Both the position numbers and the translations under genes were made by a program. Below, one piece after another: positions 34,590 through 43,960 of a stretch of DNA of 64,000 nucleotides. The stretch spans positions 121,448 to 185,447 of the forward strand of contig NZ_MBLO01000114.1 in NCBI RefSeq assembly GCF_001854805.1, in the 5' to 3' direction. This stretch comes from Pseudofrankia coriaricola (lineage in GTDB: Bacteria > Actinomycetota > Actinomycetes > Frankiales > Frankiaceae). Position 1 is the first letter of the stretch. Every line of letters starts with the position of its first letter. The notes under the pieces are model-generated. The model searched no databases and was not told the DNA's origin. It saw nothing but the letters and a program-made list of their open reading frames with translations.

Positions 34590-36605
34590 GTGCCCGCACC
34601 TGGTGACGCCCCGGACGGACCGCCGAGCCCCGGCGGCCACGTCGACCACCTCAACCCTCCCGGGTTCGCCCAGTCGGCGCGCGCGATCGACGGGACCCGC
34701 TCGGTCATCTGGCGCGGGCTGCGGATCCTGTGGCTCGCGGTGCGCGAGGAGCGGCGGCTGTTCGCGCTGTCGGTGTTCGGCAGCGCGCTGTTCGGCCTCG
34801 CGACGGTGGCCAGCTCCTACGTCCTCGGCGAGGTGACCCAGCGGGTCATCGTCCCTTCGCTGCGCGACGGGCACGCCGCCTGGGGGAGCGTCGTGTCCGC
34901 CGCGTTGCTGGTGTTCGCGGTCGGCGCGACCCGCGCTGTCGGGATGTTCTTCCGCCGGTTCGCGGCCGGTGTGCTGCAGTACCGGATGCAGGCCCACTAC
35001 CGGCGCCGCGTCACCCGCCAGTACCTGCGGCTGCCGCTGGCCTGGCACCAGCGGCACTCCACCGGCGCGCTGCTGTCGAACGCGAACGCCGACGTCGAGG
35101 CGCTGTGGGCGCCGATCGCGCCGTTCCCGTTCGCGGTCGGCGTGGTCGTGATGCTCGCCGCCGCCGTGGGCCTGCTGGTCGCGACCGACCCGCTGCTCGC
35201 CGCCGTCGGTTTCGTCGTCTTCCCGCTCGTCGGCGTCCTCAACCTCACCTACTCGCGGCTGGTCTCGCCGCTGTTCGCCCGGGTGCAGGAGCTGCGTGCC
35301 GAGGTGAGCACGGTCGCGCACGAGTCGTTCGACGGCGCGCTCGTCGTCAAGACCCTCGGCAGGGAGGCCGACGAGACCGCCCGCTTCCGCCGGTCCGCCG
35401 AACAGCTGCGAGACGCGATGATCCGCGCGGGCCGGGTCCGCGGGGTCTTCGATCCGCTGATGGAGGCGCTGCCCAACTTCGGCGTGCTCGCCGTGCTCGT
35501 GGTCGGCGCGCACCGGATCGGCTCCGCCGACCTGTCGGTCGGTGACCTGGTCCGGGTGGCCTACCTGTTCACGCTGCTCGCCTTCCCGATCCGGGCGATC
35601 GGCTGGGTGATCAGCGAGATGCCCCGCTCGGTGGTCGGCTGGGGCCGGGTGTCCGCGGTGCTGACCGCCGAGGGCGAGCAGCAGTTCGGCACGGAGCACC
35701 TGGCCGGCACCGGCCCGGCCACGCTGCGCCTCGACGGCGTCGGCTACCGGTACCCCGGCCCCGATGGCGCCGCGGGCGGCGCGGAACGGCCCGAGGGCGA
35801 CAAGGAGGCGGTGCCGGCCGCGGCACTCGCGGATGTCGCCTTCGAGGCGCGCCCAGGCAAGGTGCTCGCGGTCACCGGGCGCACGGGCGCCGGGAAGTCG
35901 ACGCTGGTGAGCCTGCTCGCCCGCCTCGTCGACCCGGACGAGGGCACCGTCCGGGTCGACGGCGCCGATCTGCGCGACCTCGCCGCGGGCGGGGTGACCT
36001 CCGCGGTCGCCCTCGTCGCCCAGCAGGCGTTCCTGTTCGACGACACGGTCCGCGCGAACATCACCCTCGGCCTGGACCTGCCCGACGACACCGTGTGGGA
36101 CGCGCTGCGCCTCGCGCAGGCGGACCGGTTCGTCGAGGCACTGCCGGGCGGCCTGGACACCGAGGTGGGGGAGCGCGGCACGACCCTGTCCGGCGGCCAG
36201 CGCCAGCGGATCGCGCTCGCCCGCGCGCTGGTCCGCCGCCCCCGGCTGCTCGTCCTCGATGACGCGACCTCCAGCGTCGACCCTCGGGTCGAGGCGTCGA
36301 TCCTCGCCGGCCTGCGTGCGCTCGGCTCGGCGGGGTCGTCGACCGTGGTCGTCGTCGCCCACCGGCGGGCGACGATCGCGCTCGCCGACGAGGTCGTCTA
36401 CCTGGAGAGCGGCCGGGTCGCGGCGCACGGCCGGCACGACGAGCTGCTGGTCGGCTCGCCCGGCTACGCCGAGCTGCTCACGGCCTACGAGCGCGCCGCC
36501 GCCGACCTCGAGGCGCCGGCCGGGCTGGACGCGCCCAGAGACCTCGGCCTGGACACGGACGGCCCCCGCCACGGCGATGCGTTCGACGAGGAGGTTCTGT
36601 CATGA
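34590..36605 (+). CDS. Heterodimeric ABC exporter subunit with degenerate ATP site
   Basis: About 671 residues: a six-helix membrane domain (about 45-345) and a nucleotide-binding domain (about 385-630). The latter has Walker A GRTGAGKS, signature LSGGQRQR, Walker B LLVLDDATSSVD and the switch His in VVVAHRRA. The residue after the Walker B Asp is Asp rather than the catalytic Glu. This is the mark of the degenerate half in heterodimeric type IV exporters such as TM287/288. The GTG at 34590 follows a GAGGAG stretch; ATG 34560 and GTG 34503 are alternatives. Its stop overlaps the partner gene (ATGA). Substrate unknown. Confidence 0.88.
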   Translation: MPAPGDAPDGPPSPGGHVDHLNPPGFAQSARAIDGTRSVIWRGLRILWLAVREERRLFALSVFGSALFGLATVASSYVLGEVTQRVIVPSLRDGHAAWGSVVSAALLVFAVGATRAVGMFFRRFAAGVLQYRMQAHYRRRVTRQYLRLPLAWHQRHSTGALLSNANADVEALWAPIAPFPFAVGVVVMLAAAVGLLVATDPLLAAVGFVVFPLVGVLNLTYSRLVSPLFARVQELRAEVSTVAHESFDGALVVKTLGREADETARFRRSAEQLRDAMIRAGRVRGVFDPLMEALPNFGVLAVLVVGAHRIGSADLSVGDLVRVAYLFTLLAFPIRAIGWVISEMPRSVVGWGRVSAVLTAEGEQQFGTEHLAGTGPATLRLDGVGYRYPGPDGAAGGAERPEGDKEAVPAAALADVAFEARPGKVLAVTGRTGAGKSTLVSLLARLVDPDEGTVRVDGADLRDLAAGGVTSAVALVAQQAFLFDDTVRANITLGLDLPDDTVWDALRLAQADRFVEALPGGLDTEVGERGTTLSGGQRQRIALARALVRRPRLLVLDDATSSVDPRVEASILAGLRALGSAGSSTVVVVAHRRATIALADEVVYLESGRVAAHGRHDELLVGSPGYAELLTAYERAAADLEAPAGLDAPRDLGLDTDGPRHGDAFDEEVLS

Positions 36606-38584
36606 CAGCCGCCACCCCGCCCGTCAGTGGCGACGAGCGGCCGGCGGCGGACGGACGACCCGTGAGCACGTCGGCCCTTCCCGCGCCGGCCGGCCCGATT
36701 CCGCCACAGCGCGGCGCGGCGGCGACCGCTCCGCCCGGCGGCGATGCCGCGGCCGGCGGCGACGCGCCTGACGTGCCCTCGGCGAGGGAGGGGCTGTGGA
36801 GCACCGCCCGACGGCTGCGCCGGCTCGCTCCGCAGGCGACGAACGGGATCGGCGTGACGCTGCTGCTCGCCCTGATCGCCACCGTCGGCAAGATTGTCAT
36901 CCCGCTGACCGTGCAGCAGACGCTCGACCGCGGCGTCACCGGCCCGGACGGCGTCGACCTGGGCCTCGTGCGCACCGCCGTCACGATCGCGGCGGTCGCG
37001 ATCGTGATGACGGCGGCCGCCACGTACGTGATGAATGTGCGGCTCTACAAGGTCTCCGAAGGAGCGCTCGCGACGCTGCGGGTGCGCGCGTTCCGGCACA
37101 TCCACGACCTGTCGATGCTCACCCAGGCGACCCAGGCTCGCGGCGGCCTGACCGCCAGGGTCACCACCGACGTCGACCAGATGTCGCAGTTCCTGCAGTT
37201 CGGCGGCGTGATGCTGGTCGTCTCCGTCGGCCAGATGATCGTCGCGACCGTGCTGATGCTGGTCTACTCATGGCCGCTGACGCTGCTGGTCTACGTCTGC
37301 TTCGTCCCGATGGTGTTCGCGACCCGTGGCTTCCAGCGCCGGCTGTCCACCCGCTACGCCCTGGTGCGCCGGCGGGTCGGGGACATGCTCGGCGCCGTGT
37401 CCGAGTCCGTGGTCGGGGCCCACGTGGTGCGCGCCTACGGCGCCCAGCGGCGCACCGCCACCCGGGTCGATGACACCGTCGAGGCCTACCGCTCGGCGCA
37501 GAGCCGGGCGCAGGTGCTGGTCGCCGTCGTGTTCTCGGCGGGCGAGCTGGTCAGCGCGGTCGCGCTCGGCGGTGTGGTACTGCTCGGCGTGAGCCTCGGC
37601 GTCGGCGGCCACCTGTCCACCGGCCGGCTGGTGGCGTTCCTGTTCCTGATGACGCTGTTCGTCATGCCGGTGCAGATGCTCACCGAGGTGCTCAACGACG
37701 GCGCGAACGCGCTGGCCGGCCTGCGCCGCGTCCTGGACATCCTGGACACCCCGAGCGACGTCCGCGACCCGGCCGAGCTCGACGTCGACGGTGACGCTGG
37801 CGGCTCCGGGTCCGGGTCTGGCGGCCGGGACCTGCCGCCCGGCTCGCTCGACGTGACCTTCGACCAGGTCATGTTTCGCTACCGGACTGGCCCGCCGGTC
37901 CTGCACGGCATCGACCTGCGGGTCCCGCCCCGCGCCCGGGTCGCCGTCGTCGGCGAGACCGGGTCGGGCAAGACGACGATCGCCAAGCTGCTGACCCGGC
38001 TGATGGACCCCACTGAGGGCGAGGTCCGCATCGGCGGTGTGCCACTGACCGAGGTGCGCTTCTCGTCCCTGCGCGGCCGGGTGGTCATGGTGCCGCAGGA
38101 CGGCTTCCTCTTCGACGCGACGATCGCCGACAACGTCCGCTATGGCCGGCCCAGTGCCACGGACGCGGAGATCACCGCCGCCTTCGGGCGGATCGGCCTC
38201 GCCGACTGGCTCGCGGGCCTGCCGGCCGGGGTCCGCACGGCGGTGGGCGAGTCCGGCGGGCTGCTGTCGGCCGGCGAGCGCCAGCTCGTCGCCCTGGCCC
38301 GCGCCGAGCTCGCCGGCCCCGACCTGCTCGTCCTCGACGAGGCGACTTCCGCCGTCGACCCGGCGACGGAGGTCCGCATCGGCCAGGCGCTGCTTGAGCT
38401 CACCCACGGCCGCACCTCTGTGACGATCGCCCACCGCCTGTCCACCGCCGAGACGGCCGACCTGGTCCTCGTCGTCGACGCAGGCCGCGTCGTCCAGCGC
38501 GGCACCCACGCCGACCTCGTCGCCCAGCCCGGCGTCTACCAGCGCCTGCACTCCTCCTGGTCCGCCGGCATCGCCGCCCTGTGA
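36602..38584 (+). CDS. Heterodimeric ABC exporter subunit with canonical ATP site
   Basis: 660 residues. A Pro/Ala-rich 60-residue lead is followed by a six-helix membrane domain (about 70-370) and a nucleotide-binding domain with Walker A GETGSGKT, Walker B plus catalytic Glu in LLVLDEATSAVD and the switch His in TIAHRLS. Its signature is LLSAGERQLV instead of LSGGQ. A degenerate signature here faces the degenerate Walker B of the partner, so the asymmetry of the pair is self-consistent. Translationally coupled to the upstream subunit. Confidence 0.9.
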   Translation: MTAATPPVSGDERPAADGRPVSTSALPAPAGPIPPQRGAAATAPPGGDAAAGGDAPDVPSAREGLWSTARRLRRLAPQATNGIGVTLLLALIATVGKIVIPLTVQQTLDRGVTGPDGVDLGLVRTAVTIAAVAIVMTAAATYVMNVRLYKVSEGALATLRVRAFRHIHDLSMLTQATQARGGLTARVTTDVDQMSQFLQFGGVMLVVSVGQMIVATVLMLVYSWPLTLLVYVCFVPMVFATRGFQRRLSTRYALVRRRVGDMLGAVSESVVGAHVVRAYGAQRRTATRVDDTVEAYRSAQSRAQVLVAVVFSAGELVSAVALGGVVLLGVSLGVGGHLSTGRLVAFLFLMTLFVMPVQMLTEVLNDGANALAGLRRVLDILDTPSDVRDPAELDVDGDAGGSGSGSGGRDLPPGSLDVTFDQVMFRYRTGPPVLHGIDLRVPPRARVAVVGETGSGKTTIAKLLTRLMDPTEGEVRIGGVPLTEVRFSSLRGRVVMVPQDGFLFDATIADNVRYGRPSATDAEITAAFGRIGLADWLAGLPAGVRTAVGESGGLLSAGERQLVALARAELAGPDLLVLDEATSAVDPATEVRIGQALLELTHGRTSVTIAHRLSTAETADLVLVVDAGRVVQRGTHADLVAQPGVYQRLHSSWSAGIAAL

Positions 38585-38603
38585 CGCGACCGCGCGAACC
38601 CGC

Positions 38604-39254
38604 TCAGTGGGTGGGGGCGCGGCTTTCCTGGACGAGCAGGACGTGGCTGGTGGGCCCGGGGAGCTGGCGCCAGCGGTGGGGGAGGACGCCGGGGTAGTAA
38701 AGGGTGTCGCCGGGGCCGAGGGCGAACAGGCCCGCGGCGGCGACGTCCACCTCGATCCGGCCGGCCATCACGAAGACGAACTCGTCGCCGGCGTGGGTGA
38801 ACGTGTCGCCGAACTCGGTCGGCGCGCCCTCGAAGAGCACCGGGTACATCGCGCGTGCGCCGGACACGAGCGAGCGCGCGATGCCGACCGGGTTCTGCGC
38901 CAGGACGCCGCCGCCGGCCCGCACCAGGCTCACCTGGCGTCCGACGGACGTCGCCGCCGCGCCGTCGGCATCGTTGGCGTCACCCTCGGTGTCCATCGAC
39001 ATCAGCTCGAGCTGCGTCGTGCCGAGGGCCTCGGCGATCCTGTGCAGCGAGGCCATGCTCGGCCGGGCGAGGCCCCGTTCCAGCTGGCTGAGGAACGGGT
39101 GCGACAGCTCCGCGAGCACCGCGAGCCGCACGAGCGTGAGCCCCCTGCGCCGCCGCAGCGCCCGGATCGACCGCCCGATCTGCTCGCGCACCTCCAGCTC
39201 GCTCGCTCCGGCCCGCGCCTGCCGGCCGACCTCTTCCGTGCACATGGGCGTCAT
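38604..39254 (-). CDS. XRE-cupin transcriptional regulator
   Basis: About 216 residues. The N-terminal helix-turn-helix is of the XRE type (IGRSIRALRRRRGLTLVRLAVLAELSHPFLSQLERGLARPSMASLHRIAEALG). The C-terminal cupin (about 110-210) contains GDEFVFVMAGRIEVDV and GPGDTLYYPGVLPHRW. Regulators of this layout usually control catabolic genes for amines, amino acids or small nitrogen compounds, with the cupin binding the effector. It is convergent with the ABC exporter and lies beside the amidase gene on the same strand, so it may control the amidase/monooxygenase cluster. Start taken at ATG 39254 (39245 also possible). Confidence 0.85.
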   Translation of the reverse strand: MTPMCTEEVGRQARAGASELEVREQIGRSIRALRRRRGLTLVRLAVLAELSHPFLSQLERGLARPSMASLHRIAEALGTTQLELMSMDTEGDANDADGAAATSVGRQVSLVRAGGGVLAQNPVGIARSLVSGARAMYPVLFEGAPTEFGDTFTHAGDEFVFVMAGRIEVDVAAAGLFALGPGDTLYYPGVLPHRWRQLPGPTSHVLLVQESRAPTH

Positions 39255-39371
39255 CGTCCCATTTGTGTCGACGCTTCGGTTCGCGACAAGCCGCCGGGCG
39301 GCGGTGCGCCGTCCATCGGGGGGATCCGGATGGCCCATGCTGGCGGATCGTGTCGGCCCATGCCCCGCTGG

Positions 39372-41102
39372 TCAGACCCAGGCGGCCGCGGCGCGGGCGG
39401 CGAGCGCGAGCAGCGCGTGGTCGGTACCGGGCGCGCCGACGAGGGCTAGGCCCACGGCGCGACCGCGTACCCGCGGGAACGGCAGGACGACGACCGGGAG
39501 GCCGGCGAGGCCGGCGGCGCAGGTCAGCGTCAGGGTGGCGGCCCGCAGGCGGTCCTTGGCGTCGACGGCGAGGTCGATCGCGGGCGCCGGGCCGCTGGCC
39601 GCGGGAATGACCAGCACCGTACCGCCGCCCAGGGCGGCGCCGAACGTCGCGCGGACCTGGGCGCGGACCGCGCGGGCCGTTGCCAGCTCCTCGCCGGTGA
39701 CGGCCGCCGCCCCGGCGAACCGCGCGGCGATGCCGGGGCCGAGGACGCCGGGGTGGGCGGCGACCCACGCGCCGTGGGCCTGGTTCGCCTCGAAGCCCTG
39801 CCCGTGGCGGAAGGCGAGGAACCAGTCGTGGAGCCGGCCGTCCGCGATCGCCGGGACCTGGCGGACCGGTAGGTCGAGGGCCGTGGCGAGCGACGGGACC
39901 GCGCCGGCCAGCGCCGCGGCGGTCGCGGGCTCCGCGAGGGCCACGAGGTCGTCGGCGACGAGCAGCGCGGCCGGCGGGGGCAGCGCCGGATCGGCGGGCG
40001 GCAGCAGTACCGCGCCGACCTGGGCGAGCGTGGCCGCGTCGCGGGTGAGCCACCCGACGGTGTCGAAGCTCGGCGCGAGCGGAATGACCCCGGTGGCCAG
40101 GACCGCGCCGTGTGTCGGCCGGATGCCGAACAGGCCGCAGTAGGACGCGGGCACCCGCACCGAGCCACCGGTGTCGGTGCCGAGGCCGATGTCGGCCAGG
40201 CCGAGCGCGACGGCGCTCGCCGGGCCGCTGCTGGAGCCGCCGGGGATGACGCCGGGCGCGGTCGGGTTTGGCGGCGTGCCGTAGTGGACGTTTGTCCCGG
40301 ACAGGCTGTACGCGAGCTCGTCGGTCTGCGCGATGCCGGCGACGTCGGCGCCGGCCGCGAGCAGCGCGGCCACCGCGGGCGCGTGCTCGGCCGCGGGTGC
40401 GGCCTCGGCGAGCCAGGCCGGGTTGCCCGCCCCGGTCCGGTGTCCGGCGACCGCGAACAGGTCCTTCACGGCGACCGTCAGGCGCCGCAGCGGCCCCTCG
40501 TCCGCCCCCGCGACGAGCGGTCTCCCGCGTACCCGCCAGACCGCCGCCATGTCGGTCTCGGCCCCGGTCGTGCCCTCCGCGGCGGCCGGGGTGGCTGGGG
40601 CGGGTGGCGCGGGTGGCGGCGAGCCGCTGACGTGCGCCGCGGCGACCCGCCAGCGCGGCTGGCCACCCTCACCGGGCTGGGAACCGTCGGGCCGGGACTC
40701 GTCGGGAACGGCCACCCAGACCTGGGTCTGCAGGCCGCGGCCGCCGTCGGCGCGGGCGATCTCCGCGACGAGCACCACGCAGGCCGGGCCGTGCGCTTGG
40801 ACGTGCAGCCGCTCGACCGTGCGCGGCCCGGGCGGCCCGCCCCGGGTGCCTCTGGCCCGGCGGAACTCGCTGATCTCGGCGTGCCCGACGAGCACACCGG
40901 CGGCGTCGGCCCGCAGCGTCGCCGGCCCGCCGAGGAACAGCTCGTCCAGCGCGTCCAGGTCGTTGCCGAGCAGCGCCCGCTCGTACCGCCAGAACGCCTC
41001 CTCCAGCCCCGCCCGCCAGGCCGGGTCGTCGACGGGCACCCCGGTGCCGTGGGATGCGTCAGGGGACTGGCTGACCGCGTAGAAGCGGACGTCGCGGGAC
41101 AC
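39372..41102 (-). CDS. AtzH-like domain fused to an amidase-signature hydrolase (AtzE/AtzF-like)
   Basis: 576 residues. The first about 135 residues form an NTF2-fold AtzH-like domain (FWRYERALLGNDLDALDELF, VGHAEISEFRRARG, TQVWVAVPDE, WRVAAAHVSGS). The rest is an amidase-signature enzyme with the Lys-cisSer-Ser triad: Lys in VAVKDLFAVAGH, the serines in GGSSSGPASAVALG and in GTDTGGSVRVPASYCGLFG. In cyanuric-acid degraders AtzE (1-carboxybiuret hydrolase) and AtzH (its product hydrolase) are separate proteins; here the two are one chain. The GTG at 41102 has an ideal GAAGGAG 6 nt upstream. It is divergent from the monooxygenase/isochorismatase operon. Confidence 0.85.
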   Translation of the reverse strand: MSRDVRFYAVSQSPDASHGTGVPVDDPAWRAGLEEAFWRYERALLGNDLDALDELFLGGPATLRADAAGVLVGHAEISEFRRARGTRGGPPGPRTVERLHVQAHGPACVVLVAEIARADGGRGLQTQVWVAVPDESRPDGSQPGEGGQPRWRVAAAHVSGSPPPAPPAPATPAAAEGTTGAETDMAAVWRVRGRPLVAGADEGPLRRLTVAVKDLFAVAGHRTGAGNPAWLAEAAPAAEHAPAVAALLAAGADVAGIAQTDELAYSLSGTNVHYGTPPNPTAPGVIPGGSSSGPASAVALGLADIGLGTDTGGSVRVPASYCGLFGIRPTHGAVLATGVIPLAPSFDTVGWLTRDAATLAQVGAVLLPPADPALPPPAALLVADDLVALAEPATAAALAGAVPSLATALDLPVRQVPAIADGRLHDWFLAFRHGQGFEANQAHGAWVAAHPGVLGPGIAARFAGAAAVTGEELATARAVRAQVRATFGAALGGGTVLVIPAASGPAPAIDLAVDAKDRLRAATLTLTCAAGLAGLPVVVLPFPRVRGRAVGLALVGAPGTDHALLALAARAAAAWV

Positions 41103-41332
41103 GGGCAGCTCCTTCGGCCACGGCGACAAGCGGCGGCAGGCCACAACGGCGGCCGGCGACAGCGGTGGCTGCGGCAGACTGTGGCAGGCGACAAACCGCC
41201 TCAGTAGACCACCTGGCGTGGCGCGAGGCGGGGCGCGACCGGGCCGCGAGCGGGGCGTAACGGGTGGGTGATGACGTCGAAACACCCGCGCGGCAGTGTT
41301 CGTGGCATCAACACCGTGGCGAAGGGAGTGCG

Positions 41333-42589
41333 ATGCGCGTCGGCGTGTTTCTCTTCGGGGCAGTCGAGATGGGTGACACCATCGGCGCCGGCGGCACGGA
41401 GCCGACCGCGCGCCGCCACACCCAGGCCGACTTCCTGTCGGCGACGCGCCGCATCCTGGACACCGGGGTGCTCGCCGACGAGCTCGGCTACGACGCGTTC
41501 TGGCTGACCGAGCACCACTTCCAGCACGAGGGCTACGAGGTCGTGCCCAACGGCCTGCTGTTCGGCGCGTTCCTCGCCGAGCGGACCCGCCAGATCCGCA
41601 TCGGCACGATGTTCAACGTCGTCGGCCAGTGGCACCCGCTGCGCCTGGCCGAGGACTTCGCGATGCTGCACAACCTCTCCGGCGGCCGAGGCATCCTCGG
41701 TGTCGGCCGGGGCACCGTGCCGCGCGAGATGGAGCCGCTCTCGCTCGGCCGGATGTCGGTCGGCTCCAGCGACAACCCGGACGCGCTGGCCGCCGACACC
41801 GTGAACCGCGACGTCACGAACGAGGCGCTCGACCTGCTGCTGACCGCGCTGGACAACGAGACGTTCCGCCACCGCGGCAGCTACTTCCAGGCGCCCCCGC
41901 CGGGCATCCCCGACCGCGGCGGCGAGGTGGAGTCGCTCACCCTCATCCCGCGCCCGGCCTACCCGTACGAGGTGTGGCAGGCGATCAGCAGCCCCGGCTC
42001 GCTGGCGGCGGTGCCCGCGCGCGGCTTCGGCGGCGTGTTCTGGCTGGCCAGCCGCTCGTTGCTGCGTGCCCGCTGGGACCGCTACGCCGAGGTCTACGCC
42101 GACACGCACGGCGGCGCGGCGCTCGCCCCCGGCGAGAAGCGGATGATCGTGCTGAACACCTGCCTGGCCGACACCCGCGAGCGGGCGATGGAGCTCGCGC
42201 GCCCCGGCCACGACGAGTTCTGGCGCTTCCTCGGCCCCTATGGCTGGAACCGGGCCTACCTCGGTCCTGACGGCGGCATGCCGCCGGCCGGCTGGGTGCC
42301 GACGCTGGAGGACTCCGTCGAGCAGGGCGTGTGGGCGGTCGGTACCGCCGAGGACGTCGCCGAGGCGATCCTGCGGCTGCGCGCCGACCTGGGCGGCCTG
42401 GCCGACCTGACGATCTTCCCGACCGGCCCCGGCGAGAGCTACGACGCCACCGACGAGCAGCTGCGCCGCTTCGCGCGGGATGTCCGCCCGCTCCTCGACG
42501 CCTCCGAGCCCGTCCCTGCCGGCTCCGTCGCGGCCCAGGCCGCCCCGGCACCGGCCCCGTTTCACCAGGCTCCCCGCACCCGATCATGA
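41333..42589 (+). CDS. Luciferase-like (LLM class) flavin monooxygenase
   Basis: 418-residue TIM-barrel flavoprotein: DELGYDAFWLTEHHFQHEGY, IRIGTMFNVVGQWHPLRLAEDFAMLHNLSGGRGILGVGRG. This is the bacterial luciferase family pattern for FMNH2-dependent oxygenases (as in RutA, nitrilotriacetate and alkanesulfonate monooxygenases). The C-terminus ends in a low-complexity Pro/Ala tail. The ATG at 41333 follows GGGAG. It is the first gene of a rightward operon with the isochorismatase-like hydrolase, cupin and MBL hydrolase. An oxidation preceding amide hydrolysis is a plausible role, by analogy with the Rut pathway. Confidence 0.87.
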   Translation: MRVGVFLFGAVEMGDTIGAGGTEPTARRHTQADFLSATRRILDTGVLADELGYDAFWLTEHHFQHEGYEVVPNGLLFGAFLAERTRQIRIGTMFNVVGQWHPLRLAEDFAMLHNLSGGRGILGVGRGTVPREMEPLSLGRMSVGSSDNPDALAADTVNRDVTNEALDLLLTALDNETFRHRGSYFQAPPPGIPDRGGEVESLTLIPRPAYPYEVWQAISSPGSLAAVPARGFGGVFWLASRSLLRARWDRYAEVYADTHGGAALAPGEKRMIVLNTCLADTRERAMELARPGHDEFWRFLGPYGWNRAYLGPDGGMPPAGWVPTLEDSVEQGVWAVGTAEDVAEAILRLRADLGGLADLTIFPTGPGESYDATDEQLRRFARDVRPLLDASEPVPAGSVAAQAAPAPAPFHQAPRTRS

Positions 42590-42608
42590 TCAGTGGATCT
42601 GTAGCCAA

Positions 42609-42639
42609 ATCCGAGCCGCGCCCGCGCCGGGGCTCGGAT
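42609..42639. promoter_or_regulatory. Hairpin ATCCGAGCC / GGCTCGGAT between monooxygenase and hydrolase genes
   Basis: A 9-bp perfect stem with a 13-nt GC-rich loop in the 100-bp gap. It could be a partial terminator or attenuator adjusting expression of the downstream three genes relative to the monooxygenase. No U-run follows. Confidence 0.5.
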
Positions 42640-42689
42640 CTCGATACACAACTGGCGATCATGGAGACCGGCCGGAGGTGCCTGACCCC

Positions 42690-43487
42690 ATGACCCCTGA
42701 CCCGATGACCGTGGACAACCCGGCGGTGCCGCTCGGCCCGACCGCCGTCAACAGCTGGCGGGTCGGCCCGGGCGCGGTGGACCTGCGCCGCCCGGCCCAG
42801 CCCGAGCGGGCTCTCACCGTGGCGGCCGTGCCCCAGCGGCTCACCCTCGACCTCGCCCGCACCGCCATCGTCGTGATCGACATGCAGAACGACTTCTGCC
42901 ACCCCGATGGCTGGCTCGCTGGCATCGGCGTCGACGTCACCCCGGCGCGCGCGCCGATCCCGGTGCTCGCCGAGCTGCTGCCAGCGCTGCGCGCCGCGGG
43001 CGTCCCGGTCGTCTGGCTCAACTGGGGCAACCGTCCCGACCGGGCCAACCTGCCGCCGGGCGTCCTGCACGTCTACAACGGCGACGGTGCGGGCACCGGC
43101 ATCGGCGACCCGCTGCCGAACGGCTCCCCGGTCCTCACCGACGGCGCCTGGGCCGCGGCCGTCGTTGACGAGCTGCCGATCGAACCGGGCGACGTCAAGG
43201 TCTCGAAGTACCGGATGAGCGGCTTCTGGGACACCCCGCTGGACACGGTGCTGCGCAACCTGCGGGTCGACACGCTGCTGTTCGCCGGCGTCAACGCCGA
43301 CCAGTGCGTGCTCGCGACGCTGACCGACGCGGCCTGCGCCGGCTACGACGTCGTCATGGTCGAGGACGCGGTCGCGACGACGTCACCGGAGTTCTGCATG
43401 CGGGCGACCGTCTACAACGTCCGCCAGTGCTTCGGTTTCACCGTCACGGCCAGCGACCTGGCCGACGCCCTGAAGGTGCTCGCGTGA
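42690..43487 (+). CDS. Isochorismatase-like cysteine hydrolase
   Basis: 265 residues. The family triad is present: Asp in VVIDMQNDFCH, Lys in KVSKYRMSGFWDTPLD and the nucleophilic Cys in VNADQCVLATLTDAACAGYDV. Relatives include ureidoacrylate hydrolase RutB, biuret and triuret hydrolases and N-carbamoylsarcosine hydrolase, all of which cleave carbamoyl or ureido bonds. The ATG at 42690 follows GGAGGTG. A 50-residue N-terminal lead precedes the core. Its stop overlaps the cupin GTG. Neighbourhood with an AtzH-amidase fusion favours a ureido or biuret-like substrate. Confidence 0.87.
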   Translation: MTPDPMTVDNPAVPLGPTAVNSWRVGPGAVDLRRPAQPERALTVAAVPQRLTLDLARTAIVVIDMQNDFCHPDGWLAGIGVDVTPARAPIPVLAELLPALRAAGVPVVWLNWGNRPDRANLPPGVLHVYNGDGAGTGIGDPLPNGSPVLTDGAWAAAVVDELPIEPGDVKVSKYRMSGFWDTPLDTVLRNLRVDTLLFAGVNADQCVLATLTDAACAGYDVVMVEDAVATTSPEFCMRATVYNVRQCFGFTVTASDLADALKVLA

Positions 43488-43960
43488 GCGCCGCCGCGGC
43501 CGTCCCACCGCCCGTGGTCCAGCCGCTGGCCGAGGTGACGGCGCACCGGATCTCGCCCACCGACACCGTCCGGCTCGCCGTGCTCAGCGGCCCGGCGCAG
43601 GGCTCGCCGGCCACCGTGGTGTTCGAGATCTGGGAGCCGGGCGGCTCGCAGCCGCCGAACTCGCACCCCGTCTCGACGGAGACCTTCGTCGTGCTCGTCG
43701 GCACCGGCCTCGCCCACAGCGACGGGCACACCCGCCCGATCGGCCCCGGCGACGTGCTCGTCCTGCCGCCGGGCTCCGTCCACCGCATCGTCAACACGTC
43801 CGGCACCGAGCGCCTCTACACGATCACCGTCATGGCGCCCGACGACGGTTTCGCCGCGCTCATCGAGCGCGGCCCGGTGGCCGGCCTGGACCCCGAGGAT
43901 CTGGCCGTCCTGCGGGAGAACGCGGCCGGCCGGCAGGCGGGGCCGGAGGCGAGCAGCTGA
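43484..43960 (+). CDS. Cupin-domain protein
   Basis: 158-residue single cupin: beta-barrel motifs PNSHPVSTETFVVLVGTG and GDVLVLPPGSVHRIVNTSG. Motif 1 has His and Glu ligands and motif 2 a His, so a divalent metal is likely. It overlaps the hydrolase upstream (GTGA) and the MBL gene downstream by one base (TGATG). It may be a small isomerase or dioxygenase-like enzyme, or a pathway sensor; the reaction is unknown. Confidence 0.8.
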   Translation: MSAAAAVPPPVVQPLAEVTAHRISPTDTVRLAVLSGPAQGSPATVVFEIWEPGGSQPPNSHPVSTETFVVLVGTGLAHSDGHTRPIGPGDVLVLPPGSVHRIVNTSGTERLYTITVMAPDDGFAALIERGPVAGLDPEDLAVLRENAAGRQAGPEASS

